From NCBI RefSeq assembly GCF_000243115.2, contig NZ_CP007035.1:1550001-1614000 (forward strand): a stretch of 64,000 nt of DNA, given 5' to 3'. Within the stretch, counting starts at the first letter, position 1; each line of letters begins with the position of its first letter. The position numbers and the translations under genes are program-made. This DNA is from Niabella soli DSM 19437 (GTDB lineage: Bacteria; Bacteroidota; Bacteroidia; Chitinophagales; Chitinophagaceae). Positions 55,962 to 64,000 of the stretch are shown in pieces. The notes beneath the pieces are model-generated. The model did no database searches. It saw nothing but the letters and a program-made list of their open reading frames with translations, and was not told the DNA's origin.

Positions 55962-57002
55962 CTATAGGGAAACTTCAACGGTGCCCGAGGATGCGGTTGC
56001 GGCCACCTGCAACCGACCGTTTCCAAGTGTTCCGCTTACCCTGTTTTTATCGATACTCCCATTAAAATTATTCAGGGGGCTCACCATTACACGGCTTCCC
56101 CTCAGGTTTAACTGTACATCAGGCGTCCGGGGCAACCGGAGATCGATACTACCAGCTGATGTACTCAATTTTACATAATCTTTTGTGCGTACCATAGCCG
56201 CAGCAATACGGCCGCCGCTGGTATGTGCTTCCAGGTTTCCGCTGATTCCTTTTAGCGTTACACTTCCTCCTGAAGTGCCCGTGATAAAAGTTCCGTTTAT
56301 ATCGGAAGCCGTAATGGATCCGCCACTGGTATGGGCGTTGACATCACCGGTCAGGTCCGAAAGCGCTAAAGATCCTCCTGACGTACTAAGACGGATGGTG
56401 CCCGAAACATGGTCCGCTTGTATGGAGCCGCCGCTGGTGGACAAATCAATATTATCACGCGAATTCGAAAGTTCAATCCCTCCTCCGGAAGTGCTGCCCT
56501 TAATTTTGCCGCCGGCATGGTCAATTTTCAGGCTGCCGCCGCTGGTCCGGAATAATTGATCACCGGTAACATTTGCCAATGCAATACTGCCGCCGCTGGT
56601 GTATAATTCTGAATTGACCGCAGTTCCGGAATACACCACAAATGAGACGGAAAGCGCTGTCCGATCGGACCACCGGTTATTCTTTCTTTTTGCTTTTGCT
56701 ATCAGCCGGTTCCCCTCCACCCGTACATCAATATCATAATATTGCTCCAATATCGCTTTGATCTCAGTTGGTGAGAGTTGTTTTCGTCTATCTGAGTTGG
56801 ACGGCCAAACATACATTTCTACAGTACCTTTTCCCTTACCCCCTTCAACAGTGATGGAGCCCCCGGAGGTTTCTACGTTTATGGTGTGAACCGCACCGGC
56901 ATTAAAAGATTGAGTAAGATAAGGGGATGCTCCCGGCCGGCGCTGGGCATTTGCGAAAATAACAGACAGCGATAAGGCAAGCAGTAAAATTTTTTTTCTC
57001 AT
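55962..57002 (-). CDS. DUF4097-type secreted beta-helix protein with 18-residue repeats
   Basis: 346 residues, signal peptide MRKKILLLALSLSVIFANAQ. After an N-terminal region with one TSGGS (45) come eight exact 18-residue repeats beginning TSGG at 135, 153, 171, 189, 207, 225, 243 and 261, then TSAGS at 281. Period 18 with alternating small and hydrophobic residues fits a parallel beta-helix. DUF4097-like proteins are secreted and uncharacterised; here it stands within the permease array, on the same strand, and may be a periplasmic partner. That is inference from position. Confidence 0.85.
   Translation of the reverse strand: MRKKILLLALSLSVIFANAQRRPGASPYLTQSFNAGAVHTINVETSGGSITVEGGKGKGTVEMYVWPSNSDRRKQLSPTEIKAILEQYYDIDVRVEGNRLIAKAKRKNNRWSDRTALSVSFVVYSGTAVNSELYTSGGSIALANVTGDQLFRTSGGSLKIDHAGGKIKGSTSGGGIELSNSRDNIDLSTSGGSIQADHVSGTIRLSTSGGSLALSDLTGDVNAHTSGGSITASDINGTFITGTSGGSVTLKGISGNLEAHTSGGRIAAAMVRTKDYVKLSTSAGSIDLRLPRTPDVQLNLRGSRVMVSPLNNFNGSIDKNRVSGTLGNGRLQVAATASSGTVEVSL
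56169..56600 (-). repeat. Eight coding 54-base repeats in the DUF4097 gene
   Basis: DNA of residues 135-278; period exactly 54 bases, best seen in the CCGCCGCTGGT or CCTCCTGA-type segments that encode TSGG. Divergence between units rules out a young VNTR. Confidence 0.8.
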
Positions 57003-57337
57003 TTTTGATCTATTTTAAAATTGATGAGCTGTTCAAAAAGGAATACGGCATTTTATTAACATTCCTCTCTTAGTAATCGCAGTAACCGCTAAAATGTTAC
57101 AGGCCCGGCAACCCGATTTAAAATTTCTGATTCACTTCTGGTAGTAAGCATATAATATGTTTGAGGTTTAACATCTCCCGATTGACCATTCACTATTCAT
57201 TCCGCCTGCGCCAGCGCCTTCCCCGGCTGCCCAGGTGTCGGGATGACGCACCTTTTATTAGTTTCACATTTCCATATTCCCACATTTCCACATTATTCAC
57301 ATCTTCACATTTCCACATTATCAAATTTCCAAATCAA
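57003..57337 (-). repeat. Spacer repeat 8: DUF4097 upstream region plus R3 hairpin
   Basis: 335 bases. The first 120 carry no leader repeat and are probably the DUF4097 promoter, though no clear element is seen. 57140-57195 has TTGAGGTTTAACATC and TTCACTA words; R3 at 57199-57269 (CCTGCGCCAGCGCCTTCCCC, GGCTGCCCAGG) has the tail variant GCACCTTTTATTAG shared with spacer repeat 9; octads follow. Confidence 0.65.
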
Positions 57338-59734
57338 TCACTCGCTCCGTAGCGCTTTCACCGGATTGGCTTTTGCCGCTTTTACGGTTTGCGATATTAT
57401 TGTAAACAATCCCACGCCTAATAAAAACAAAAAACACATCAATATGCTGCCCATACCAAACGGACTGCGCAGCACGAAGTTTTGCAAAAATAATTTCGAC
57501 AATACCCAGCCCACGGGCATGGAAATAAGGCCGGCTATCAACAGCAAGGTTACAAACCCCTTCGACAAAATATGAATAAGCTGTTTCCTGCTGGCGCCGA
57601 TCACTTTGCGCACGCTGATCTCTTTTTGCTTTATTTCCACCGTATATACCACAAGCCCCAACAAGCCTAGCGTAGCTATAGATAGCGCGATAAAACCTAA
57701 AAAGCCCAACAGGGAAACCGTCGCTGTTTGCGAATTACCCGCTTGCAGGTCTTCTTCAAGCCAGGAATCCGTAACCGGCGGACGGGTGGTCAGGCCCCGT
57801 AATGCCTTCGAAACATTCAAGGCAATCTTGGCTTTATCATTTCCTTCCGTCTGGATGTATAAATAAGCATTTGCCGATGATTTGTTCCGTAAGGCCAGCG
57901 GGAATACCGGCTTTCCCATGTTCTCATAGTTAAAATCTTTGAGCACGCCCGTAATTTCCAGTTGCGTGGAATCACTAATCCAAAGCCGCTGCCCGACCGC
58001 GGTTGCCGCGTCTGCAAAACCAAAAGCATGCGCCGCTTGTTCATTTAACAAAATATAACGCTCTTTATCATCGTTATAATTATCCGGAAAATTTTTACCC
58101 GCAATAAATGCAAATCGCATATCCTCAATAAACCGGACACCGGCATAATAATAATTTAAGTTAACGGCATTATTCCGGTCGCTAATCCATAAGGGAGCAT
58201 TCATTCCGTTAAATCGGCCCGAGAATTTTACTGAAGAAGCAGAAACGGAGCGTATGCCGGCAACTGTCGAAAGTTTTTGCCGGGCAACAGCTTCATTCAT
58301 CCCGTTTAACGGCACTACCAGCATATGATCATGCCGGAAACCCGGATCTGCTTTTGAAAGAAAAGAAAACTGCCGGTAGAAGGTAAAAAGAAAAATAATA
58401 AAGATCAGCGACAGGCTGTATTGAAAAACGATGAGCGCTTTTTGTAAGGGCACATTGCCCAATATTCTGGCGGTTGATAATTTTTTTAATACCCGTAAGG
58501 GTGTAAAGGAAGACAGGATCCACGCGGGAGCAACACCGGCTACTATGCCTGCTGCAACTGCATAGCTAACAGACCAAATAAAAAACCAGCTATTGTAGTG
58601 AAAAGAGGTGGGCACCATTTCATAGCTATCGTTAAACGGCCTGTATTTTAATATCAGCGAAAGAATAACCGACGCCAACACCAGCGCAAAAAGAGCAAGC
58701 AATACCGCTTCCAGGATGTATTGCAGAAAAACATGGTATCGCCGGGCCCCGGCAATTTTCCTGACTCCTACTTCCTTTGCCCGCGTGAGCCCTCGGGCAA
58801 TGGTAAGATTGGTGTAATTAAAACAGGCAGCTAGCAATATCAACAATCCCAGCCCGATAGAAAAATACAATTTGCTCCACGACGTACCCTGTGCATTATC
58901 ATTGCCCAGGTAGGTTTTGCCCGGTGTTATTTTATTTAGTGGCTGCAGCCCGAATTTACATACACCGTCCTTATTGCCCCGGTTTAACTCAGCAGCGATA
59001 GCATTTAATTGGGGCTGAAGCGCTTCCATATTTGCATTTCGTTTCAATAATAAATATGTATACGCTGCATTAAATGCATACCAATTCGTCGACTTTTCCG
59101 CCAAAAGCTTATCCTTTTCCATTTGTGTCACGGTGCTGTAGGAAGCATAGGCGGCATAACTAAGGTGCGATTTACCGGGTGGCTCCTCCAAGACCCCCGT
59201 TATCGTATAGGTAACGCCATCGTCCATTTTTATTATTTTACCTATAACATTTGTGGTTGCAAAAAAATTCAACGCTGTGGTTTTGCTGATCACCACGGTA
59301 TTGGGTTTCCGGAGCGCAGTAGCGGGACTGCCTTCTGTAAACGAAAATCCAAAGATGTGGAAAAATTGCGGTTCGGTATATACTCCCGAAAGATAAAGCT
59401 CTTTGCCATTGGCCGTGGCCATGCCGCCCAGGGCTGGATAGACGGTGGTTACCGCTTCGATGATATTACTGTCTTTCAATAATGCATTACTTAAAGGCAA
59501 TGGTGTACTTGCCATAGGCCAATGCTCCCCGTTTTTCTTTGTGTAGTCCGACAGCACCCGGAAGGCTCTCTCAGGAAACGGATGAAACTTATCATAGCTC
59601 AATGCATCCTGTACAATGATCATAATCATCAGCCCCACGGACATGCTCAACCCGAGTCCGAAAATATTAATAAACGTGGTTAGTTTATTGCGAAAAAGGT
59701 TCCGTATCGCTGTTTTCAAATAATTTTTGAACAT
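57338..59734 (-). CDS. FtsX/MacB-type double permease, array member 10
   Basis: 798 residues. Start MFKNYLKTAIRNLFRNKLT. Coupling loops EVGVRKIAGA and EISVRKVIGA (705-714; Ser for Gly). The FEYxFLDD-type segment before the last TM block is missing; that stretch reads TDSWLEEDLQAGNSQTATV. C-terminus ANPVKALRSE. The most divergent member in the second half, perhaps the founder of a distinct subgroup. Confidence 0.92.
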   Translation of the reverse strand: MFKNYLKTAIRNLFRNKLTTFINIFGLGLSMSVGLMIMIIVQDALSYDKFHPFPERAFRVLSDYTKKNGEHWPMASTPLPLSNALLKDSNIIEAVTTVYPALGGMATANGKELYLSGVYTEPQFFHIFGFSFTEGSPATALRKPNTVVISKTTALNFFATTNVIGKIIKMDDGVTYTITGVLEEPPGKSHLSYAAYASYSTVTQMEKDKLLAEKSTNWYAFNAAYTYLLLKRNANMEALQPQLNAIAAELNRGNKDGVCKFGLQPLNKITPGKTYLGNDNAQGTSWSKLYFSIGLGLLILLAACFNYTNLTIARGLTRAKEVGVRKIAGARRYHVFLQYILEAVLLALFALVLASVILSLILKYRPFNDSYEMVPTSFHYNSWFFIWSVSYAVAAGIVAGVAPAWILSSFTPLRVLKKLSTARILGNVPLQKALIVFQYSLSLIFIIFLFTFYRQFSFLSKADPGFRHDHMLVVPLNGMNEAVARQKLSTVAGIRSVSASSVKFSGRFNGMNAPLWISDRNNAVNLNYYYAGVRFIEDMRFAFIAGKNFPDNYNDDKERYILLNEQAAHAFGFADAATAVGQRLWISDSTQLEITGVLKDFNYENMGKPVFPLALRNKSSANAYLYIQTEGNDKAKIALNVSKALRGLTTRPPVTDSWLEEDLQAGNSQTATVSLLGFLGFIALSIATLGLLGLVVYTVEIKQKEISVRKVIGASRKQLIHILSKGFVTLLLIAGLISMPVGWVLSKLFLQNFVLRSPFGMGSILMCFLFLLGVGLFTIISQTVKAAKANPVKALRSE

Positions 59735-60016
59735 AAAACAATTTCTGATTTTTTGATGTCTGATGTCTGACGTTTATCGTTTCACGACAGCATCCTCCCG
59801 CCTCATTTCCTATATTACATTTCCATTCACTAACATTTTCACATTCTCAAATTTTCAAATTATTCATTCGTACCGCCTGCACGAGCTCCTTCCCAGGCTA
59901 CGCAGGTGTCGGGATGACGCACCTTTTATTAGTTTCACATTTCCATTTTCCCACATTTCCACATTATTCACATCTTCACATCTTCACATTTTCACATTTT
60001 CAAATTTTCAAATTAA
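59735..60016 (-). repeat. Spacer repeat 9: leader plus R3 hairpin
   Basis: Heptad leader 59742-59790; R3 at 59868-59938; the tail from GCACCTTTTATTAG through TTCACATCTTCACAT is nearly identical to spacer repeat 8 over about 70 bases. Confidence 0.7.
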
Positions 60017-62392
60017 TCATTCGCTCCGCAATGCTTTCACCGGGTTGGCTATAGCGGCTTTAATAGCCTGAAAACTGACCGTCAGTAATGCAATGCTAAT
60101 TGTAATACCCCCCGCAATAACGAACATCCATCCCGTTATATTAATCCGATAAGCAAAACCCTGAAGCCATCGATCCATAGCCATCCATGCAAGCGGCGAA
60201 GCAATAATAACAGCGATCCCTATTAACCTCAAAAAATCTTTAGTGATGAATTGTATAAGGGTAATAACACCGGCACCCAACACTTTTCGAATGCTGATCT
60301 CCTTTGCTTTTTGTTCCGCAGTAAAAGAGATCAGGCCAAATAACCCCATTACAGAAATAAAAATAGCAATGATGGCAAATCCCAATATCAGTGAAGCCGT
60401 TTGTTTATCGGCTTTATAAAGTTGATCAAAGCTATCATCCAAAAAATGATAATCCAGCGCGGCTCCGGGAAAAAAATGCCGCCATGCATTTTCAACATCC
60501 TGTACGCCCTGCGTTGCCTGACCCGGCGCAACACGCACCATAAAAAAACGAAACCAGGCGGGATTCTGAAATACCACCAGCGGACCCGTTTTATCGTGCA
60601 AACTTTTATATTTAAAATCTTTTACAACACCTATTATTTGCCCTTGCTTTCCTTTCCATGTAAAACGTTTGCCGATATACGGTTGAGTAATATGCAATTC
60701 ATTTATCGCCGTTTCGTTTAAAATAACATTATCTCTATCAGTGGCGCTCTCCGGGCGAAACCATCGCCCAGCCGCCATTTGCAATTTCAGTATTTTCGCA
60801 AAGTCAGCATCCGCAGAAAGCTGTGCAATCTTAGGCTTAAAAGAACTATCACGTCCATCCCAATCTGCCGCACCAGTTGAATAACTTCCAATATTCTCTA
60901 TGGGCTGGTTGGCTATTGTAACACCCTGAATAGCAGGTTTTAATTGCAATTCATTTTTAACGGTCTGAATAGTAGCCTCTTTTGTATTTACATCAACGGT
61001 TAGCGGAAGCATAAAACTAAGTACCTGGGATTTATTATAGCCTAAATTTGTTTGCTGGATGAATCGCATCTGCCTGTAAATAACAATGGTTGCACAGATC
61101 AGCAACATAGAGACAACAAACTGAAAAACCACCAATACTTTTCTAAAAAAACTATCTTTTATGTTCAATGCAGTAAGCCCTCTGAAAACATTCAATGGCT
61201 GGAACGAGGAGAAGGCCAATGCCGGGTAGATGCTATTAAGTACAAACGCCGCCAACAAGGTAAAACCGATAATGCTCCATAACGAAGCCGAAAAAATAGC
61301 GAAGCTAAAATGCTTATCCGTAAGCTTATTAAAAACAGGCAGGCAAAACCGCACCAGTAAAATAGTTATCAAAACAGCCATCCCGCTTACCAGCAATGCT
61401 TCTACTACAAACTGACTGAATAGCTGGGCCCGGCCAGCACCAACAATTTTCCTTACTCCTACTTCTTTAGCCCTGAGACTGGCTTTTGCCGTTGTAAGGT
61501 TTACGTAGTTAATACAAGCAATAAGCAACAACATTATAGCAAGTACCATAAATATATAAACGGTATTTTTATTACCGTGCCGGTAAACAGAGTTTTCGAG
61601 TGCGGTTTCGAAGTGCATTTGTTTTAGCGGCAACAAGGTTATGCTAGTTCCATTGCCGCCTGTTCTTTTTGCAACTATGGCATTGATCTTTTTCTGAAGA
61701 AGATTGACGTCAGCCGTTGGCCGAATTTTGATAAAGGTGATATAATTGGCATTCCCCCAATCCTCATCACTCTTTCTTCTTTTTTCATTCCTTAAAAGAT
61801 TTGCTAAAGGGATAAATGAAGTATACTGGAAACTTGAGTTAGCGGGTGCGTCTTTTACAACACCTTGTACAACAAGATCAGCGCTATCAACATGAATAAT
61901 TTTTCCCGTTGCGTTTGTCGTACCAAAATACTTAATTGCATCCGAAGCCGTAAGAATAATACTGTTGGGATCGTTTGCAAACGCTGCCGTGCTCCCGTCA
62001 AGAAAATCATAATGAAACAAATCAAACCAGCTCCCGTCCACATAGGCGCAGTTTTTATCGTAGACCGGGCTATTTTTCACATTAAATACAGGCATATTGC
62101 CGTCAAATACTCTCGCTGTTTGCGCAAGTTCGGGAACTTCCTTTTTTAAGGTTTCCGCCAACAGTAATGGTGAGGTTTCCCATACCCATCCTTGTTCTTT
62201 AAGATTGGTGGTAACCCTGTAGATATTATTAGAATCCGGATGATAATCATCAAAACTCCATTCGTTATGTACCCAGAAAAAAATAAACACCGCCGCCGTC
62301 ATACCAACTGACAAGCCAATAAGATTAATAGCCCCCGCCACTTTATTTTTCCATAAACTCCGCCAGGCGGTTATAAAATAACTTTTGAGCAT
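60017..62392 (-). CDS. FtsX/MacB-type double permease, array member 11
   Basis: 791 residues. Start MLKSYFITAWRSLWKNKVA. Coupling loops EVGVRKIVGA and EISIRKVLGA (698-707; Ser for Gly as in member 10). Pre-TM6 segment LDYHFLDDSFDQLYKADKQ. C-terminus ANPVKALRSE. Leader repeat upstream. Confidence 0.93.
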   Translation of the reverse strand: MLKSYFITAWRSLWKNKVAGAINLIGLSVGMTAAVFIFFWVHNEWSFDDYHPDSNNIYRVTTNLKEQGWVWETSPLLLAETLKKEVPELAQTARVFDGNMPVFNVKNSPVYDKNCAYVDGSWFDLFHYDFLDGSTAAFANDPNSIILTASDAIKYFGTTNATGKIIHVDSADLVVQGVVKDAPANSSFQYTSFIPLANLLRNEKRRKSDEDWGNANYITFIKIRPTADVNLLQKKINAIVAKRTGGNGTSITLLPLKQMHFETALENSVYRHGNKNTVYIFMVLAIMLLLIACINYVNLTTAKASLRAKEVGVRKIVGAGRAQLFSQFVVEALLVSGMAVLITILLVRFCLPVFNKLTDKHFSFAIFSASLWSIIGFTLLAAFVLNSIYPALAFSSFQPLNVFRGLTALNIKDSFFRKVLVVFQFVVSMLLICATIVIYRQMRFIQQTNLGYNKSQVLSFMLPLTVDVNTKEATIQTVKNELQLKPAIQGVTIANQPIENIGSYSTGAADWDGRDSSFKPKIAQLSADADFAKILKLQMAAGRWFRPESATDRDNVILNETAINELHITQPYIGKRFTWKGKQGQIIGVVKDFKYKSLHDKTGPLVVFQNPAWFRFFMVRVAPGQATQGVQDVENAWRHFFPGAALDYHFLDDSFDQLYKADKQTASLILGFAIIAIFISVMGLFGLISFTAEQKAKEISIRKVLGAGVITLIQFITKDFLRLIGIAVIIASPLAWMAMDRWLQGFAYRINITGWMFVIAGGITISIALLTVSFQAIKAAIANPVKALRSE

Positions 62393-62674
62393 GGGATTAA
62401 TTTATGATTTCTGATTTTTTGATCTCTGATCTTTAACGTTTGACATTTATCGTTTCACGAGAATAACTTTTTCCTATTCACTACTCGTCATTGATTATCC
62501 ATCCCTTCCTCATTCCTTATTTTCCATTTATTATTCCTCATTTCCACCGGCAGGAGCTCCCTCCCCGGCTACGCAGGTGTCGGGATGACGCGTTTTATCA
62601 GTTTGATATGCTGCATTTTTCATTTCCACATTTTCACATCTTCACATTAGCACATTATCAAACTTTCAAATTAT
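62393..62674 (-). repeat. Spacer repeat 10: leader plus R3 hairpin
   Basis: Heptad leader 62400-62455; R3 at 62546-62617 (GGCAGGAGCT, loop CCCTCCCC, GGCTACGCAGG) with TTTATCAGTTTGATATGCTGCAT tail variant; octads to the stop of member 12. Confidence 0.65.
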
Positions 62675-64000
62675 TCACTCGCTCCGCAACGCCTTTACCG
62701 GGTTGGCAATAGCGGCTTTAATGGCCTGAAAACTTATGGTTAACAAGGCTATCAGCAGTGCCCCGGCTCCCGAAACAATAAATATCCACCAGCTTAATGT
62801 TGTTTTGTAATCATATTGTTTCAGCCAGTGTGATAAATAATACCAGGCAAATGGAATGGCAATAAGGCAGGAAATACTTACCAATAAGACAAACTCTTTT
62901 GAGAGCATTTGCCATAAATTCAAAACCGACGCGCCCAATACTTTGCGCACACCGATCTCTTTCTTACGCTGTTCGGCAACAAAAGAAGCAAGCCCAAACA
63001 ATCCGAGACAGGAAATCAATATGGCAAGAACAGTGAAGAAAGTTGCCAGTCGGCCCACACGCTGTTCATCAGCAAATTTCCTGGAATAGTCTTCATCGTT
63101 AAAGGAATAATCAAATGAAGCTGCAGGATTATATTTTTTAAAAACGACTTCAATTTTGGAAAGTGCATCTTTTATGCCAATTCCGGGCTTCATTTTCAGG
63201 TTGATTACGCTCGCTGACCCCGGATCATAGGTAAAAATAGTGGGATTTACCGGTTGATAGGGCGACTCCATGACCATATCTTTTATAATACCAACAACCG
63301 TATATTTCTTATCGTTCCATTTTATGGTTTGGCCAACGATATCCCGTTTCATATTTATTTGTCTAACAGCAGCCTCATTCAATATCATTGCAAGACTGTC
63401 CGTTGAAAAATCTTTCGAAAAATCGCGGCCTTCTTTTAGCTGCCAGCCAATGGTCTTTCCAAAATCGAGCGTTACACCAATAGTGCCAAATGCCGGCAAA
63501 GTGCCGGGATCTTTACCCTCCCATTCAAAGCCGATCTGGTTCGCAAAAACGGCCGTGGTAGGGCTTGATGATTCCGCCATATTTGCAACCGCTCCCGTCG
63601 CCATTAAATCAGTCCGCAATGCGTCATAATGGCCCTGCAGGTCAGGCGTTGTCATATATACCGTTATTAGTCCCGACTTATCATAATTCACCGGGCGGTT
63701 TTGCGCATATTGAATCTGTTTATAGACAATAATGGTCCCTATTATTAATGCAATGGAAAAGGCAAACTGGATCACTACAAGGATTTTGCGGGGAAGGGAG
63801 GCATATTTACCTGCCCGGAATGTCCCTTTCAAGACTTTTATCGGTTCAAACCGGGACAAATACAATGCGGGGTAACTACCGGAAATAAGCCCCGTTATTA
63901 ATGTGAACAAAATAGCCGCCAACCAAAAAGCCCCATTGCTCCAGGGAATGTGAATGCTTTTATCTGCCAGCTTATTAAATACGGAGAGCAATGAAACCGC
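62675..64000 (-). CDS. FtsX/MacB-type double permease, array member 12 (5' part outside window)
   Basis: Visible C-terminal 441 residues, open to the window edge. They cover the end of the first half (LITGLISGSYPALYLSRF), the link helix, the second periplasmic domain with FDYSFNDEDYSRKFADEQR, and the last TM block. The second coupling loop EIGVRKVLGA is followed by the same 94-residue ending as the other members, closing ANPVKALRSE. The apparent ATG-like start at 63991 is an internal TTG and not the real start. Confidence 0.93.
   Translation of the reverse strand, partial: AVSLLSVFNKLADKSIHIPWSNGAFWLAAILFTLITGLISGSYPALYLSRFEPIKVLKGTFRAGKYASLPRKILVVIQFAFSIALIIGTIIVYKQIQYAQNRPVNYDKSGLITVYMTTPDLQGHYDALRTDLMATGAVANMAESSSPTTAVFANQIGFEWEGKDPGTLPAFGTIGVTLDFGKTIGWQLKEGRDFSKDFSTDSLAMILNEAAVRQINMKRDIVGQTIKWNDKKYTVVGIIKDMVMESPYQPVNPTIFTYDPGSASVINLKMKPGIGIKDALSKIEVVFKKYNPAASFDYSFNDEDYSRKFADEQRVGRLATFFTVLAILISCLGLFGLASFVAEQRKKEIGVRKVLGASVLNLWQMLSKEFVLLVSISCLIAIPFAWYYLSHWLKQYDYKTTLSWWIFIVSGAGALLIALLTISFQAIKAAIANPVKALRSE

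Noticed and set aside
56169-56600. 54-base repeats as a CRISPR array or VNTR
   Set aside because: They are in frame within a protein with a clear signal peptide, and the units are diverged at the DNA level.
42721-62617. R3 repeats as CRISPR repeats
   Set aside because: They are separated by 2.4-kb coding genes, vary in sequence, and no cas gene is present.

Overview
The window reads as chromosomal DNA of a member of the Bacteroidota, most likely Chitinophagaceae or a close relative. The evidence is the gene set (sulfatase, SufE, a MoxR/DUF58/BatA cluster, a Bacteroidota-style arabinose operon, many 800-residue FtsX-type permeases), the lack of Shine-Dalgarno sites, and a clear TTTG-N19-TATTTTTG promoter. 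No rRNA gene, intact insertion sequence, prophage or CRISPR array was seen. The only tRNA found is tRNA-Cys(GCA) at 25595-25665. The genus is an inference. Left part (1-31 kb) is ordinary genome. It holds serC; a small Rof-like protein; sufE with a SAM methyltransferase; aqpZ; a secreted sulfatase; the operon MoxR - DUF58 - BatD-like - BatA; glutamine-dependent NAD synthetase; a di-iron membrane desaturase; a YkuK-like protein; a PA0069-type radical SAM protein; a 2'-5' RNA ligase homologue; apaG; NADP isocitrate dehydrogenase; a secreted beta-propeller protein; an arabinose operon (araB-araD-araA-SSS transporter) with a dyad before araB and a HAD phosphatase upstream; uridine phosphorylase; dapF-corA-nudix; and a secreted metzincin-like protease. 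Right part (29.7-64 kb) is dominated by one system, all on the minus strand: TolC, one stand-alone ABC ATPase, then twelve tandem FtsX/MacB-type permeases of about 790-820 residues (the last cut by the window edge), with one beta-helix DUF4097 protein inserted among them. Every permease is an internal duplication (two coupling loops of the EIGVRKxxGA type) and all twelve end in an ungapped 94-residue module closing with ANPVxxLRxE or a close variant. Most genes are separated by a composite repeat spacer: a heptad-periodic leader just before each ATG, a hairpin repeat of about 75 bp, and TTTGAAAA-like octads after the upstream stop codon. The ATPase gene has a sigma-54-type -24/-12 element and an upstream dyad. 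A homologous copy of this regulatory block, with a changed -12 base, lies before the permease at 53.3-55.7 kb. My working view is a modular export or envelope-remodelling system in which many permeases with different periplasmic domains share one ATPase and one outer-membrane channel under common enhancer-binding control. The sequence supports the layout and the motifs; the shared-ATPase idea is inference.
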